Assembly (NCBI GenBank): GCA_020638135.1
Contig: JACKJE010000008.1
Coordinates: 71,207-135,206 of the forward strand
DNA: 64,000 bases
From: Methylobacteriaceae bacterium
GTDB lineage: Bacteria > Pseudomonadota > Alphaproteobacteria > Rhizobiales > Beijerinckiaceae
Direction of reading: 5' to 3'
Numbering within the stretch: the stretch's first letter is position 1; every line of letters starts with the position of its first letter. The notes beneath the pieces were generated by a model that saw only the letters and a list, made by a program, of their open reading frames with translations, made no database searches and had not been told where the DNA came from. Shown one piece after another: positions 1-8,362 of this stretch. The position numbers were made by a program, and so were the translations under genes.

Positions 1-434
1 TGCACCGAACCGTCGACGGCAATCGATATTTCGCCGCCGGATGGATCGATATTCATGGGCGCGCCGCCGGAGTCGAGAAATGGATAGCCGTTGACGGATC
101 GGACTTCGCCGGCGGGGTCGACGAAAAGGCGTCCATCTCGCGTGTAGGCGGGACCATCCGGCGTCATGACGGAAAGCCAGCCTTCGCCGCGAACGGCTAC
201 ATCGAGCGGATTTCCCGTTCGGTGCGCGGCGCCGGGCGCCAGGGAAATATAGTCAGCTCCGGCGATGGGGAAGGCGACATTCGTGGCTCCGGTCGCCGAT
301 AGAACCGAGTCGAATTTCAGGCCGTCGCCCAGGAACCCCGTGGTGTTCGCGTTCGCCAGGTTTGACGCGAGAGAATCCAGGCGGCGTGTCAATGCGAGTT
401 GCGCCGCAGCGTCGATGTAGAGCGTCGTCGACAG
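1..434 (-). CDS. flgF: Flagellar basal-body rod protein FlgF (partial, 3' end off window)
   Basis: The minus strand encodes the N-terminal part of a proximal-rod protein. Right after the start region it reads LYIDAAAQLALTRRLD, then the family signature SNLANANTTGF, then a hook-basal-body beta domain with YTRDGRLFVD and VNGYPFLDSGG. FlgF forms part of the rod through the periplasm. It is divergent from motA, as in other Rhizobiales where flgF and fliI run away from motA. The start is problematic: no ATG, GTG or TTG lies in frame next to the conserved N-terminus. A CTG at 434 would give a normal-looking N-terminus (STTLYIDAAAQ), whereas the nearest GTG, at 539, adds 35 residues that do not look like FlgF. 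The gene runs off the left edge. Confidence 0.85.
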   Translation of the reverse strand, partial: MSTTLYIDAAAQLALTRRLDSLASNLANANTTGFLGDGLKFDSVLSATGATNVAFPIAGADYISLAPGAAHRTGNPLDVAVRGEGWLSVMTPDGPAYTRDGRLFVDPAGEVRSVNGYPFLDSGGAPMNIDPSGGEISIAVDGSV

Positions 435-574
435 ATTCGTAGTCCCGGCATTGCGCGGAGTGGATCCGTGCGCATCAGCGCTCGGAAAACTTGCGCGTGG
501 CTTGCGCGAGGACGGACAGTTTCGCGCAAGGTGACGCACGTCTGTCTTGCGAGAGAAGCCTTCGGAGAAACAGT

Positions 575-1450
575 TTGAATTTCGCTATCGGTCTCGTCGT
601 CGCGCTTGGATCGATATTGGGCGGTTTCGCGGCGCTCGGCGGACATCTGATCGTCATCTGGCAGCCGTGGGAATTCGTCATCATTGGAGGATCGGCGTTC
701 GGAACTTTCATCATTGCGAACACGATGAAGACGATTCGAGACACCGGGGCCGCTATCGTCGAGGCGATCCTCGACCGGCAACCCAAGCCGCGCGACTATC
801 TGGATGTGCTCGGCGTTCTGGCGGCCCTGATGCGCGAACTGCGCGCCAAGTCCAGAGCGGAAGTGGAAAAGCATGTCGACAATCCCTCGGAATCGTCGAT
901 CTTTGTGAGTTTCCCGAAAGTCCTCGCGAACAAGGACCTGACCTCGTTCATCTGTGACTATTGTCGCCTGATCATCATCGGCAATGCGCGGACGCACGAG
1001 ATCGAGGCGCTGATGGATGAGGAACTTCACACGGTGTCGAAGGACAAATTGAAGCCCTATCAGGCCCTGACGGCCGTCTCCGAGGCGCTGCCCGCGCTCG
1101 GGATCGTCGCCGCTGTGCTCGGCGTCATCAAGGCGATGGGCGCGCTCGATCAATCGCCGGAGATGCTGGGCGGGCTGATCGGCGCCGCTCTCGTCGGTAC
1201 ATTTGCCGGCATCTTCATTTCGTATGGAATCGTCACGCCGCTTGGCGCAAAGATCAAGGGAACGAGGGAGAAGCAGGTACGGGTCTATGTCATCGTCAAG
1301 CAATCGTTGCTGGCGTTCATGAATGGCGCGCTGCCGCAAATCGCCGTTGAGCACGGGCGGAAGACCATTCCATCGAGCGAACGTCCGTCGATCGACGACG
1401 TGGAAAACGAAATGAGCTCCGGACCGGCGCGCACTGCGGAGGCTGCGTGA
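575..1450 (+). CDS. motA: Flagellar motor stator protein MotA
   Basis: MotA with MotB forms the proton-conducting stator in the inner membrane and drives the rotor. The protein starts LNFAIGLVVALGSILGGFAA, followed by GGHLIVIWQPWEFVIIGGSA, the normal MotA N-terminus, with two further hydrophobic segments around residues 170-220 (ALPALGIVAAVLGVIKAMG and GTFAGIFISYG). The start chosen is TTG at 575, because GGAG at 564-567 is correctly spaced and the protein then has the usual length (291 residues). An upstream ATG at 491 would add 28 unrelated residues. It is the first gene of a tight operon and its stop overlaps the fliM start (GTGA). Confidence 0.93.
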   Translation: MNFAIGLVVALGSILGGFAALGGHLIVIWQPWEFVIIGGSAFGTFIIANTMKTIRDTGAAIVEAILDRQPKPRDYLDVLGVLAALMRELRAKSRAEVEKHVDNPSESSIFVSFPKVLANKDLTSFICDYCRLIIIGNARTHEIEALMDEELHTVSKDKLKPYQALTAVSEALPALGIVAAVLGVIKAMGALDQSPEMLGGLIGAALVGTFAGIFISYGIVTPLGAKIKGTREKQVRVYVIVKQSLLAFMNGALPQIAVEHGRKTIPSSERPSIDDVENEMSSGPARTAEAA

Positions 1451-2325
1451 ACGTGGACGTTTCCGAAGGGGATTGCGATGCCGGATCTTTGTCGCCGTGG
1501 ATACCGGCCCGGGCCGACGGCGGAAGCGCCGAAGCTAGGCTCGGCCGGCTCAAGGCAGAGATCGAAGTTCTTCTTGCCGCGTTTTGCGAGAAAGAGCTTC
1601 AGGTCGATGCAACCGATTGCGCGATGTCGGAGGAGAGCGAATTGTTTTCGATTTCCCGGCCGGTGGCGGGCCTAAGCGCTCCTGTCGAGTGCGTTGTAAG
1701 AGACGCCGAGCTGGCCGTGCTTTGCGACGCCCTGTTCGGCGCGAGGACTCTAATCGTTCAGGACGGGCCGGCAAGCGCCCGCGGTCCGCTGGCGCGTCAT
1801 GTCGTCATGCGCGTGCTCGAAAGGCTGATTGACAAATTTTGCGAAGCGGCCTCGTCGACAAGCGGGCAAGAGATCGCTCGAGACGCGGAACCAAGCTTGA
1901 CGCCCGCCAAAATGCAGAGCGCGCCGTCGTTGCCGGATGGCGCGCGGACGTCGATCCGGGTCGATGTGCGTGCTGCTCGCGTGGAATTCCTGCTGGCGAC
2001 GGACGACGTTTCTCTTCTCATCGCGACAGCGAATGATGAAGGTTCGCAAGGCGCAGTCGAGCGAGACCGTGACCTGCAACTGCGCCTTGAGAGCAATGTC
2101 GCGTCCGCCGACATAAGGTTGAGCGCGATATTCGATGATCGTGCAGTTACGCCAGCCGAGATTCGGACATGGCGACTAGGCTCCGTCATCGATCTCCAGT
2201 CCACTCCGCAGACGACCGCCACGCTGAGCGGGAACGGCAGGTCGTTGTTTCGGTGCGAGATCGCGCGGGACGCGGAATTCTTCGTCCTTCATTTGCTTGG
2301 CGACGACAGCGGCGTGCATGGATGA
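1447..2325 (+). CDS. fliM: Divergent flagellar motor switch protein FliM
   Basis: FliM is the C-ring subunit that binds CheY-P and links FliG to FliN. Sequence similarity is weak, so the call rests on position between motA and fliN-fliG (the rhizobial order), length (292 residues) and a C-terminal segment around residues 210-285 resembling a surface-presentation (SpoA) domain, with DIRLSAIFDDRAVTPAEIRT followed by LGSVIDL. The N-terminal region is rich in acidic residues, and no clear CheY-binding motif is evident. The GTG start overlaps the motA stop, which argues for translational coupling. It could be described as a FliM-like protein until a profile search is done. Confidence 0.7.
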   Translation: MNVDVSEGDCDAGSLSPWIPARADGGSAEARLGRLKAEIEVLLAAFCEKELQVDATDCAMSEESELFSISRPVAGLSAPVECVVRDAELAVLCDALFGARTLIVQDGPASARGPLARHVVMRVLERLIDKFCEAASSTSGQEIARDAEPSLTPAKMQSAPSLPDGARTSIRVDVRAARVEFLLATDDVSLLIATANDEGSQGAVERDRDLQLRLESNVASADIRLSAIFDDRAVTPAEIRTWRLGSVIDLQSTPQTTATLSGNGRSLFRCEIARDAEFFVLHLLGDDSGVHG

Positions 2326-2675
2326 CAGGGATGAGTGATCGGCAAGTTGAATTCGCTAGGATATCCGAGCCCGAGGGAAATCAGGGCGGGCAATTTCTCA
2401 TGCGCGACGGAGTTGGGGCGATAGTCGATTCGATTCCCCTGACTCTCAGGATTGTGTTGGGAAGCGTGACGATGCCAATTCGGGATGTGACGCGACTTCG
2501 TCCTGGATCTTTGGTGACGCTCGATCGCAGGATCGGCGAACCGGTCGAGATAGCCATCAATGATCGTGTCATTTGCAGGGGGCATATTTCAGTCAGTGAA
2601 GAGCCGTCGCCGCGCTTCGTCATCAAAATCGTCGACTTCGTCGAGCGGCAGGACAGCGGGCGATCTCCAGCATGA
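2322..2675 (+). CDS. fliN: Flagellar motor switch protein FliN
   Basis: FliN builds the lower C-ring with FliM. After a short leader the protein is a single SpoA domain: IPLTLRIVLGSVTMPIRDVT, then LRPGSLVTLDRRIGEPVEI and INDRVICRGHISV, which is the FliN/YscQ signature. The start is ATG 2322, whose last two bases begin the fliM stop (ATGA); ATG 2331, with AGGG directly before it, is the alternative. Length is about 117 residues, normal for FliN. It is followed by fliG with another ATGA overlap. Confidence 0.9.
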   Translation: MTGMSDRQVEFARISEPEGNQGGQFLMRDGVGAIVDSIPLTLRIVLGSVTMPIRDVTRLRPGSLVTLDRRIGEPVEIAINDRVICRGHISVSEEPSPRFVIKIVDFVERQDSGRSPA

Positions 2676-3709
2676 TTGAAATCGAGCGACGGAAGGGGGG
2701 CGATCGAAGGCAGTTGAGCGGGGCGCAGAGAGCCGCGGCGCTGCTGATCGTCCTCGGCAAGGAATCCGCGCCGAAGTTGCTTCAACATCTCGACAAAGAC
2801 GAGGTACGCAACATCGCTCGCGCCGCCGCGACGCTCGGGATCGTCGATCGCGCATCGCTTGAACGTATGCTCGACGATTTTTCGGAGGCTTATGCCATTG
2901 GGCCAGAGGTTATCGGTACGCTTACGGAAGCGCAGGATCTTGTCGCTGGGTCGCTTCCACCTGATGAAGTGGCCGAGATGATCAGCGGCGATGGAGCGCC
3001 CGTGCTGATCGATGTCTGGGAAGAGGTCCGCCGAATGGACGGCGAGCGTCTGGCCGAAAGTCTGTCGCTGGAATCGCCATGGCTCTGCGCTGCGGTGTTG
3101 AACAAGCTCGGGGCGGAACAAGCGACCGAGATTCTCGGCCATTTCGACGAGACACGCCGACCTCGGGTTCTGACCTGCATGTTGACATCGGCGCCGATCG
3201 CGCCGCTCGCCATGCAATTTCTCGAAGAGGCGTTGCTCGGCGAAGTGGCCCAGCGCGGCGGAACGCGCGCTGATGGCAATGCGCCAAAACGTGTCGCCGA
3301 TATCGTCAATCGTCTTGATGCGAGAGCGTCCGACGATTTTTTCTCCTATTTGTCGGTCGTCGCTCCGGAAAGCGCGAACAATGTCCGCGCGCTCGTGTTC
3401 AAGTTCGACGAGATAACAGGCTTGTCGCAAAAGGACCGGCTCTTGCTGTTCGACGGCATGCCGACGGAGAGAATTGTCCTCGCATTGCAGGGAGCATCGC
3501 CGGAGTTGATCGAGGCGACGTTAGGCAGTCTCGGCGCCCGCGCCCGACGAATGGCGGAATCGGAACTGGCCAGTGAAAGCGCCGCGCCGCAACGCGACAT
3601 CATTGCCGCGCGGCGCCTAATCGTCGACACAGCCCTCCGGCTCTCAGGGGCCGGAGCGATAACGCTGCCTAGCGGCGCGATCGACCGCGCGGCGGATGGG
3701 GCGGCGTGA
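2672..3709 (+). CDS. fliG: Flagellar motor switch protein FliG
   Basis: FliG is the rotor protein that contacts the MotA stator and, through FliF, the MS ring. At 345 residues it has family length. The N-terminal segment shows GAQRAAALLIVLGKESAPKL, followed by the armadillo-like middle domain, and the C-terminal motor half includes FDEITGLSQKDRLLLFDGMP and LALQGASPELIEATLGSLG. It overlaps fliN by four bases at the start and flhB by four bases at the end. Confidence 0.93.
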   Translation: MIEIERRKGGDRRQLSGAQRAAALLIVLGKESAPKLLQHLDKDEVRNIARAAATLGIVDRASLERMLDDFSEAYAIGPEVIGTLTEAQDLVAGSLPPDEVAEMISGDGAPVLIDVWEEVRRMDGERLAESLSLESPWLCAAVLNKLGAEQATEILGHFDETRRPRVLTCMLTSAPIAPLAMQFLEEALLGEVAQRGGTRADGNAPKRVADIVNRLDARASDDFFSYLSVVAPESANNVRALVFKFDEITGLSQKDRLLLFDGMPTERIVLALQGASPELIEATLGSLGARARRMAESELASESAAPQRDIIAARRLIVDTALRLSGAGAITLPSGAIDRAADGAA

Positions 3710-4785
3710 CGGAGAAGCCTGACGACGAAAGCAGGGAACACGAACCGAGCGAAAAGAAGATCGCTGACGCCATCGAACGCGGCGATACTCCGGTCTCGCG
3801 CGATCTAGCGCTCCTCGGCTCGCTTCTTGGCGTCTATGTCGCACTTGTAGTCTTGCATCATGCAGGAATCGCTGACGGCGTCGTAGCGTTAGCTCTGCCG
3901 ATCGGACGATTGTGGGACATTCGCGTCGGGAATGGCGGCGATGCCGCAGGAATCGTGTTTGCGATCGGGCCAGCAATCGGGGATGTCCTGGCGAAAATCA
4001 TTCTGGCGCTCTTTCTGACGTCAGCCTTGGTTGGCGCCGGGCCACAACGGCCGCGGGTCGTGTGGCGACGACTGCGTGTCGACTGGTCACGGCTCTCGCC
4101 GCGTGCGGGCGTCAGCCGGCTCTTCGGCCGGAAGGGTCTGGCTGAGTTTGCAAAGTCTCTGGTCAAGATTCTGGTGGCGACGGTGATTGCGGGCGCTGTC
4201 GTCAAGAATGTTGTGATGGGCCTGTCGGGCGGCGGCTATCGCGACGTTCGGGACACGGGGGTCGAAGCGGTACGCGCGTTGGAGAAGATCGCCGTAGCGG
4301 TCAGTCTTATGACACTCTGCTTCGCGATTGGCGATTTCGTACTGTCAAGGCTGGAATGGAGGAAGAAGCTGAGGATGTCGCGGCAGGAGGTCGTGGATGA
4401 ACGAAAGCAGGCGGAAGGCGATCCACTGGTGCGGACGCGCATGCGGTCTCTGGCGTTAGATCGCGCCAGGCGGCGGATGTTGAACGAAGTGAGCCGGGCG
4501 ACGATGGTGATCGCAAATCCGACGCACTACGCGGTGGCGCTTCGTTATGTGCGCGATGAGGCGAGCGCCGCCCCGGTGGTGGTGGCGAAAGGGCAGGAAT
4601 TGCTCGCGCTCAAGATCCGGGGAGAGGCCGAGCAACAACAAATTCCGATCATCGAGCAGCCAGAATTGGCGCGGGCATTGTACCGCAGCGTCGAGGTTGG
4701 CCAACTTATTCCTCCTGAGTTCTACAAGGCGGTCGCCGAGATCATTAATTTTCTTGCGACGCGTCGCGCGACGCAGGCGCATTGA
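3706..4785 (+). CDS. flhB: Flagellar type III export protein FlhB
   Basis: FlhB is an inner-membrane component of the flagellar export gate and controls the switch from rod/hook to filament export by autocleavage. The start resembles the family (EPSEKKIADAIERGDTPVSR), four hydrophobic segments follow, and the conserved cleavage motif NPTH is at about residues 271-274 inside VIANPTHYAVALRY. Length is 359 residues. The GTG start overlaps the fliG stop (GTGA). The C-terminal end is short after the cytoplasmic domain. Confidence 0.95.
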   Translation: MTEKPDDESREHEPSEKKIADAIERGDTPVSRDLALLGSLLGVYVALVVLHHAGIADGVVALALPIGRLWDIRVGNGGDAAGIVFAIGPAIGDVLAKIILALFLTSALVGAGPQRPRVVWRRLRVDWSRLSPRAGVSRLFGRKGLAEFAKSLVKILVATVIAGAVVKNVVMGLSGGGYRDVRDTGVEAVRALEKIAVAVSLMTLCFAIGDFVLSRLEWRKKLRMSRQEVVDERKQAEGDPLVRTRMRSLALDRARRRMLNEVSRATMVIANPTHYAVALRYVRDEASAAPVVVAKGQELLALKIRGEAEQQQIPIIEQPELARALYRSVEVGQLIPPEFYKAVAEIINFLATRRATQAH

Positions 4786-4841
4786 CGCAAGTTCCGGGCA
4801 AGCGAAGGCGGACTAGTCTCAAGCAAGTGACGGGGAGCGCC

Positions 4842-5222
4842 TTGCAGGACGTATCGATCTTTCAACTTGCCAACAGGCAGGCGCGTTGGCTCATGGCGCG
4901 GCAAAGCGTGATCGCCGAGAACATTGCACATGTGTCATCTCCGGGTTATCGCGCCGTCGACGTTCTGCCGTTCGCCGAGACGCTCGAGCGGACAAGCCTT
5001 GATGTGACGGCGACGAGTGCGCGGCACATGCGCCTGGCGAGCGATGAAGCGCGCCCGATAGGAAAGCGTTTCCAGAAGTCGCCGGAGACGTCCCATTCGG
5101 GCAACACCGTATCGCTGGATCAGCAGCTCGTGCTCGCGAACGAGGTGCGGCAGGCCTATGCGGTCAATGCGAGCATTGTGAAATCGATGCATCGGCTGTT
5201 GACCTCAGCGGCAAAGGCGTAA
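4842..5222 (+). CDS. flgB: Flagellar basal-body rod protein FlgB
   Basis: FlgB is the first proximal-rod subunit. The protein reads IFQLANRQARWLMARQSVIA, then ENIAHVSSPGYRAVDV, the rod/hook N-terminal signature. The C-terminal end LANEVRQAYAVNASIVKSM is the matching rod helix. TTG at 4842 is chosen because GGGGAG at 4832-4837 precedes it at good distance and the N-terminus then aligns with the family (about 126 residues). A TTG at 4782 overlapping the flhB stop would add 20 residues. It is followed by flgC after three bases. Confidence 0.92.
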   Translation: MQDVSIFQLANRQARWLMARQSVIAENIAHVSSPGYRAVDVLPFAETLERTSLDVTATSARHMRLASDEARPIGKRFQKSPETSHSGNTVSLDQQLVLANEVRQAYAVNASIVKSMHRLLTSAAKA

Positions 5223-5225
5223 GTG

Positions 5226-5642
5226 ATGATCGATCCGCTGCAGACGTCGATACGCGTGGCGAGTTCCGGCTTGTACGCGCAAGCCACGCGAATGCGCATT
5301 CTCTCTGAAAATATTGCGAATGCGCAAACGACCGCTGCCACTGCCTCGGAGGATCCATATCGGCGCAAAACCGTGACATTCGGCGATGACAAGTCGCGCG
5401 TCGACGGCGTTCGCTACGTTGCGATCCGGAAGATCGGGTTGGACGAATCGCCGTTTCGAATAGTTCGCGATCCGGGCAGTCCTGCCGCAAACAGCAAGGG
5501 CGAGGTGAAGATGCCGAATGTCGATCCGGTTCTCGAGCTGGCGGATTTCAGGGAGGCGAATCACGGGTATCAGGCCGATCTGCAGGTCATCCGGCAGGCC
5601 CGGGAGCTATTTACAATGACCCTTGACCTGCTGAAGACGTGA
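5226..5642 (+). CDS. flgC: Flagellar basal-body rod protein FlgC
   Basis: FlgC is a proximal-rod subunit assembled with FlgB. It begins MIDPLQTSIRVASSGLYAQ and continues RILSENIANAQTT, the family signature. Near the C-terminus NVDPVLELADFREANHGYQ is the usual FlgC end motif. Length is 138 residues. A GTG directly before the ATG (5223) is an equally possible start. It sits between flgB and fliE in the standard order. Confidence 0.94.
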   Translation: MIDPLQTSIRVASSGLYAQATRMRILSENIANAQTTAATASEDPYRRKTVTFGDDKSRVDGVRYVAIRKIGLDESPFRIVRDPGSPAANSKGEVKMPNVDPVLELADFREANHGYQADLQVIRQARELFTMTLDLLKT

Positions 5643-5651
5643 GGCGCTGAA

Positions 5652-5972
5652 ATGATGCCGATATTGCTGGGTCTGGGGGCAGCTGACGGGTTGATGCGGG
5701 CTGCATCCAGCGCATTTGCGACGAGTGGTCGGGGTGAAGCAAAAGGGGGCGCCGGTCCGGACTTTCGCGAGGTTCTGTCGGAGGTCGCAACATCTGCGTC
5801 GCAGTCGATCCACGCTGCGGAGAAGGTGGGCGCGGCGGCGATACAGGGGAAGGCGTCGGCAAGGGAGGTCGTCGAGAGCCTGATGCAAGCCGAGCAGGAT
5901 CTACAGGTCGCGCTTGCCGTCCGCGACAAAGCGGTCGCGGCTCTGCAAGAGATCAGCCGGATGCCAATCTGA
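5652..5972 (+). CDS. fliE: Flagellar hook-basal body complex protein FliE
   Basis: FliE joins the MS ring to the rod and is needed early for export. The protein is small (106 residues) and ends with the family pattern SLMQAEQDLQVALAVRDKAV followed by QEISRMPI. A GAGG at 5641-5644 serves as ribosome binding site. An ATG three bases downstream is an alternative start. It lies between flgC and flgG, its normal place in this order of bacteria. Confidence 0.93.
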   Translation: MMPILLGLGAADGLMRAASSAFATSGRGEAKGGAGPDFREVLSEVATSASQSIHAAEKVGAAAIQGKASAREVVESLMQAEQDLQVALAVRDKAVAALQEISRMPI

Positions 5973-5981
5973 GGTGGGAAA

Positions 5982-6770
5982 ATGCGGGCTTTGACGATTG
6001 CAGCGACCGGCATGAGCGCGCAGCAGCTCAATGTCGAGGTTATCGCCAACAATATTGCGAATAGCAATACGACCGCCTTCAAACGCGCGCGTGCGGAATT
6101 CACGGACCTTCTGTATCAGGCCGAGCGTCTGCAGGGCGTATCCAACCGGGGCAGGGATGCGACAGTTCCCGAGGGCGCGCAGATCGGTCTCGGCGTTCGC
6201 ACCGCCGCTGTCCGAAACCTCAACATTCAAGGCGCGCTGACGAATACCGGCAACAAGCTCGATTTTGCGATCAATGGTCGCGGCTGGTTTCAGGTTCAGG
6301 GCGGCGACGGGCAGACGGTCTACACACGCGATGGATCGTTTAGCACAAATGCGCAAGGGCAGGTTGTGACGGCGGATGGCTATGCGCTCATTCCGTCAAT
6401 CCAGATTCCGCAAAACGCGACCGCCATCAATATCAGCCAGTCGGGACTGGTCACCGCTACGATTGCTGGTCAGGCAACACCGCAGCAGATCGGTCAGCTG
6501 ACGATCTCGACCTTCACGAACGAAGCGGGGCTCGAGCCGCTCGGCAGCAATCTTTTTCGGGATACTGCGGCGTCCGGTCCGGCCGTGAACGGCGCCCCGG
6601 CGGATGTGGGATTCGGCATAATCAATCAGGGCTACCTCGAGAGCTCGAATGTCGATCCGGTCAAGGAGATAACAGATCTGATTTCGGCGCAGCGCGCCTA
6701 CGAGATGAATTCGAAGGTCATTCAGGCCGTGGATGACATGGCGAGCACGATCTCGAAAAATATGAGATGA
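5982..6770 (+). CDS. flgG: Flagellar distal-rod protein FlgG
   Basis: FlgG forms the distal rod. The 262-residue protein begins MRALTIAATGMSAQQLNVEV and continues IANNIANSNTTAFKR, carries the beta-domain motif YTRDGSFSTNAQGQVVTADG, and ends with the FlgG signature YLESSNVDPVKEITDLISAQ and RAYEMNSKVIQAVDDM. The start is preceded by a strong GAGGTGGG. flgA follows four bases after the stop. Confidence 0.97.
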   Translation: MRALTIAATGMSAQQLNVEVIANNIANSNTTAFKRARAEFTDLLYQAERLQGVSNRGRDATVPEGAQIGLGVRTAAVRNLNIQGALTNTGNKLDFAINGRGWFQVQGGDGQTVYTRDGSFSTNAQGQVVTADGYALIPSIQIPQNATAINISQSGLVTATIAGQATPQQIGQLTISTFTNEAGLEPLGSNLFRDTAASGPAVNGAPADVGFGIINQGYLESSNVDPVKEITDLISAQRAYEMNSKVIQAVDDMASTISKNMR

Positions 6771-6774
6771 AGTC

Positions 6775-7221
6775 ATGTCGTCGCGTGGACTTATTGCGCT
6801 TGTCGGTATCGTGGGCGTGGCGACAAGCGCATGGGCCGACGAGACGATAGCGCCGACGCCAAGGGGCGCAATCTACCCGGGCGAAATCATCCGCGAAAAT
6901 ATGCTCGGTGAGGGGGCGTTTGAACTCGACGAACTGAGCAATGCCATCAAGACACGAGGCGAGGCGGTCGGGCGTGTAGCGAAGCGCACCTTGTTTCCAG
7001 GCAGGCCGATCGGCGCTGCCTACCTGGAAGACCGCTATACGATCGTCAATGGCAGCCTTGTGCAATTGATCTACGAGCAACCGGGAATTTCGATTGTTGC
7101 GTCCGGCCTTGCCCTGCAATCGGCGCGCGCGGGCGAAGCCATCAGGGTGCGAAATGTCGAAAGCGGTCTCGCCGTCACGGGAACGGTCAGCAGCGCGGGC
7201 AAAGTTCTGGTGGGCAAGTGA
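6775..7221 (+). CDS. flgA: Flagellar P-ring assembly chaperone FlgA
   Basis: FlgA is a periplasmic chaperone for FlgI assembly. The first 20-odd residues form a signal peptide (LIALVGIVGVATSAWADE). The mature part has the SAF-like pattern YPGEIIRENM, then VAKRTLFPGRPIGAAYLED and a C-terminal AGEAIRVRNVESGLAVTG. Length is 148 residues, typical of rhizobial FlgA. It overlaps flgI by one base when flgI starts at ATG 7221. Confidence 0.93.
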   Translation: MSSRGLIALVGIVGVATSAWADETIAPTPRGAIYPGEIIRENMLGEGAFELDELSNAIKTRGEAVGRVAKRTLFPGRPIGAAYLEDRYTIVNGSLVQLIYEQPGISIVASGLALQSARAGEAIRVRNVESGLAVTGTVSSAGKVLVGK

Positions 7222-8318
7222 TGCTGAGTCGTCTTTTCCTGATCATCCTCTGTCTTGTCTGTGGCGAAGCGTCAGGCAAGGTCAGGTTGAAGGACATAAC
7301 GGCGGTCCGTGGGCCTCGGGAAAGCAGGGTCGTCGGCTACGGGTTGGTCGTCGGGCTGCAAGGAACGGGCGATTCCCTGCGAAATTCAGTCTTTACGGAA
7401 CAATCCCTGCAATCGATGCTCGATCGAATGGGGATTGCGGTAAAGTCAGGCGCCATGAGGACGCGCAATGTCGCTGCGGTCATCGTTTCGGGCGATATTC
7501 CATCCTATGCGCGGATCGGGACGCGGCTGGACGTGACAGTGTCGTCAATGGGGGATGCGACGTCGCTTGTCGGCGGCACGCTGATCATGACGCCGCTGGT
7601 GGGGCCAGATGGAATTGTCTATGCATCGGCGCAAGGACCGCTGTCGGTGACGGGATTTGCCGAAGCGGGCCGATCGGAAAGCGTTGCGCAGGGCGTTCCG
7701 ACGACCGGACGGATCGCGAATGGCGGGGTCGTCGAGCGTGACGCCGCGCCTGTCGGTCCGGACGACGAGCATATCTTGCTGGAATTGCGGAACGCTGATT
7801 TCAAGACGGCGGTCAAGATCGCGGATGCGATCAACCTTTATGCCAAACGGCGCTATTCGATCCGGGTCGCCAGAGAGCGCGACAGCCGCTCCATCGAGTT
7901 GATCAGGCCGCCTAATACGCCGCCGTCGCGATTGATCGCGGATATCGGCGATCTGCTTATAGAGCCGGATATTCCCGCGCGGGTCGTGATCGACGCCAGG
8001 TCCGGCACTGTTGTCGTGGGCGCCGACGTGCAGGTATCCACAGTGGCGGTTACGCATGGCGCGCTATCGGTGCGAATTACGGAGACGCCAAACGTGTCTC
8101 AACCCAATCCGCGGTCGCAGGGCCAGACCGTCGTCACGAGCGAAACAGCCGTCTCCATTGGTCAGGACGGCGGGCAATTTGCGGTTCTGTCCGGGGCAAG
8201 CCTCAAATCGCTCATTCGCGGGCTCAATCAAATCGGGCTCAAGCCCGCCGGCATTATTTCGATCTTGCAGGCGATCAAATCGGCGGGCGCGCTGCAGGCA
8301 GACATCGTCGTTCAGTGA
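7221..8318 (+). CDS. flgI: Flagellar P-ring protein FlgI
   Basis: FlgI forms the bushing in the peptidoglycan layer. A signal peptide (SRLFLIILCLVCGEASG) is followed by the family block VRLKDITAVRGPRESRVVGY and LVVGLQGTGDSLRNS. The C-terminus reads SLKSLIRGLNQIGLKPAGII then SILQAIKSAGALQADI, the standard FlgI ending. Length is 365 residues. GTG 7218 overlapping the flgA stop is an alternative start. Confidence 0.97.
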   Translation: MLSRLFLIILCLVCGEASGKVRLKDITAVRGPRESRVVGYGLVVGLQGTGDSLRNSVFTEQSLQSMLDRMGIAVKSGAMRTRNVAAVIVSGDIPSYARIGTRLDVTVSSMGDATSLVGGTLIMTPLVGPDGIVYASAQGPLSVTGFAEAGRSESVAQGVPTTGRIANGGVVERDAAPVGPDDEHILLELRNADFKTAVKIADAINLYAKRRYSIRVARERDSRSIELIRPPNTPPSRLIADIGDLLIEPDIPARVVIDARSGTVVVGADVQVSTVAVTHGALSVRITETPNVSQPNPRSQGQTVVTSETAVSIGQDGGQFAVLSGASLKSLIRGLNQIGLKPAGIISILQAIKSAGALQADIVVQ

Positions 8319-8362
8319 GGTCAGCTTCGTGCAAGCCGGACGGCGGAGAATGCGCCTCGTGA

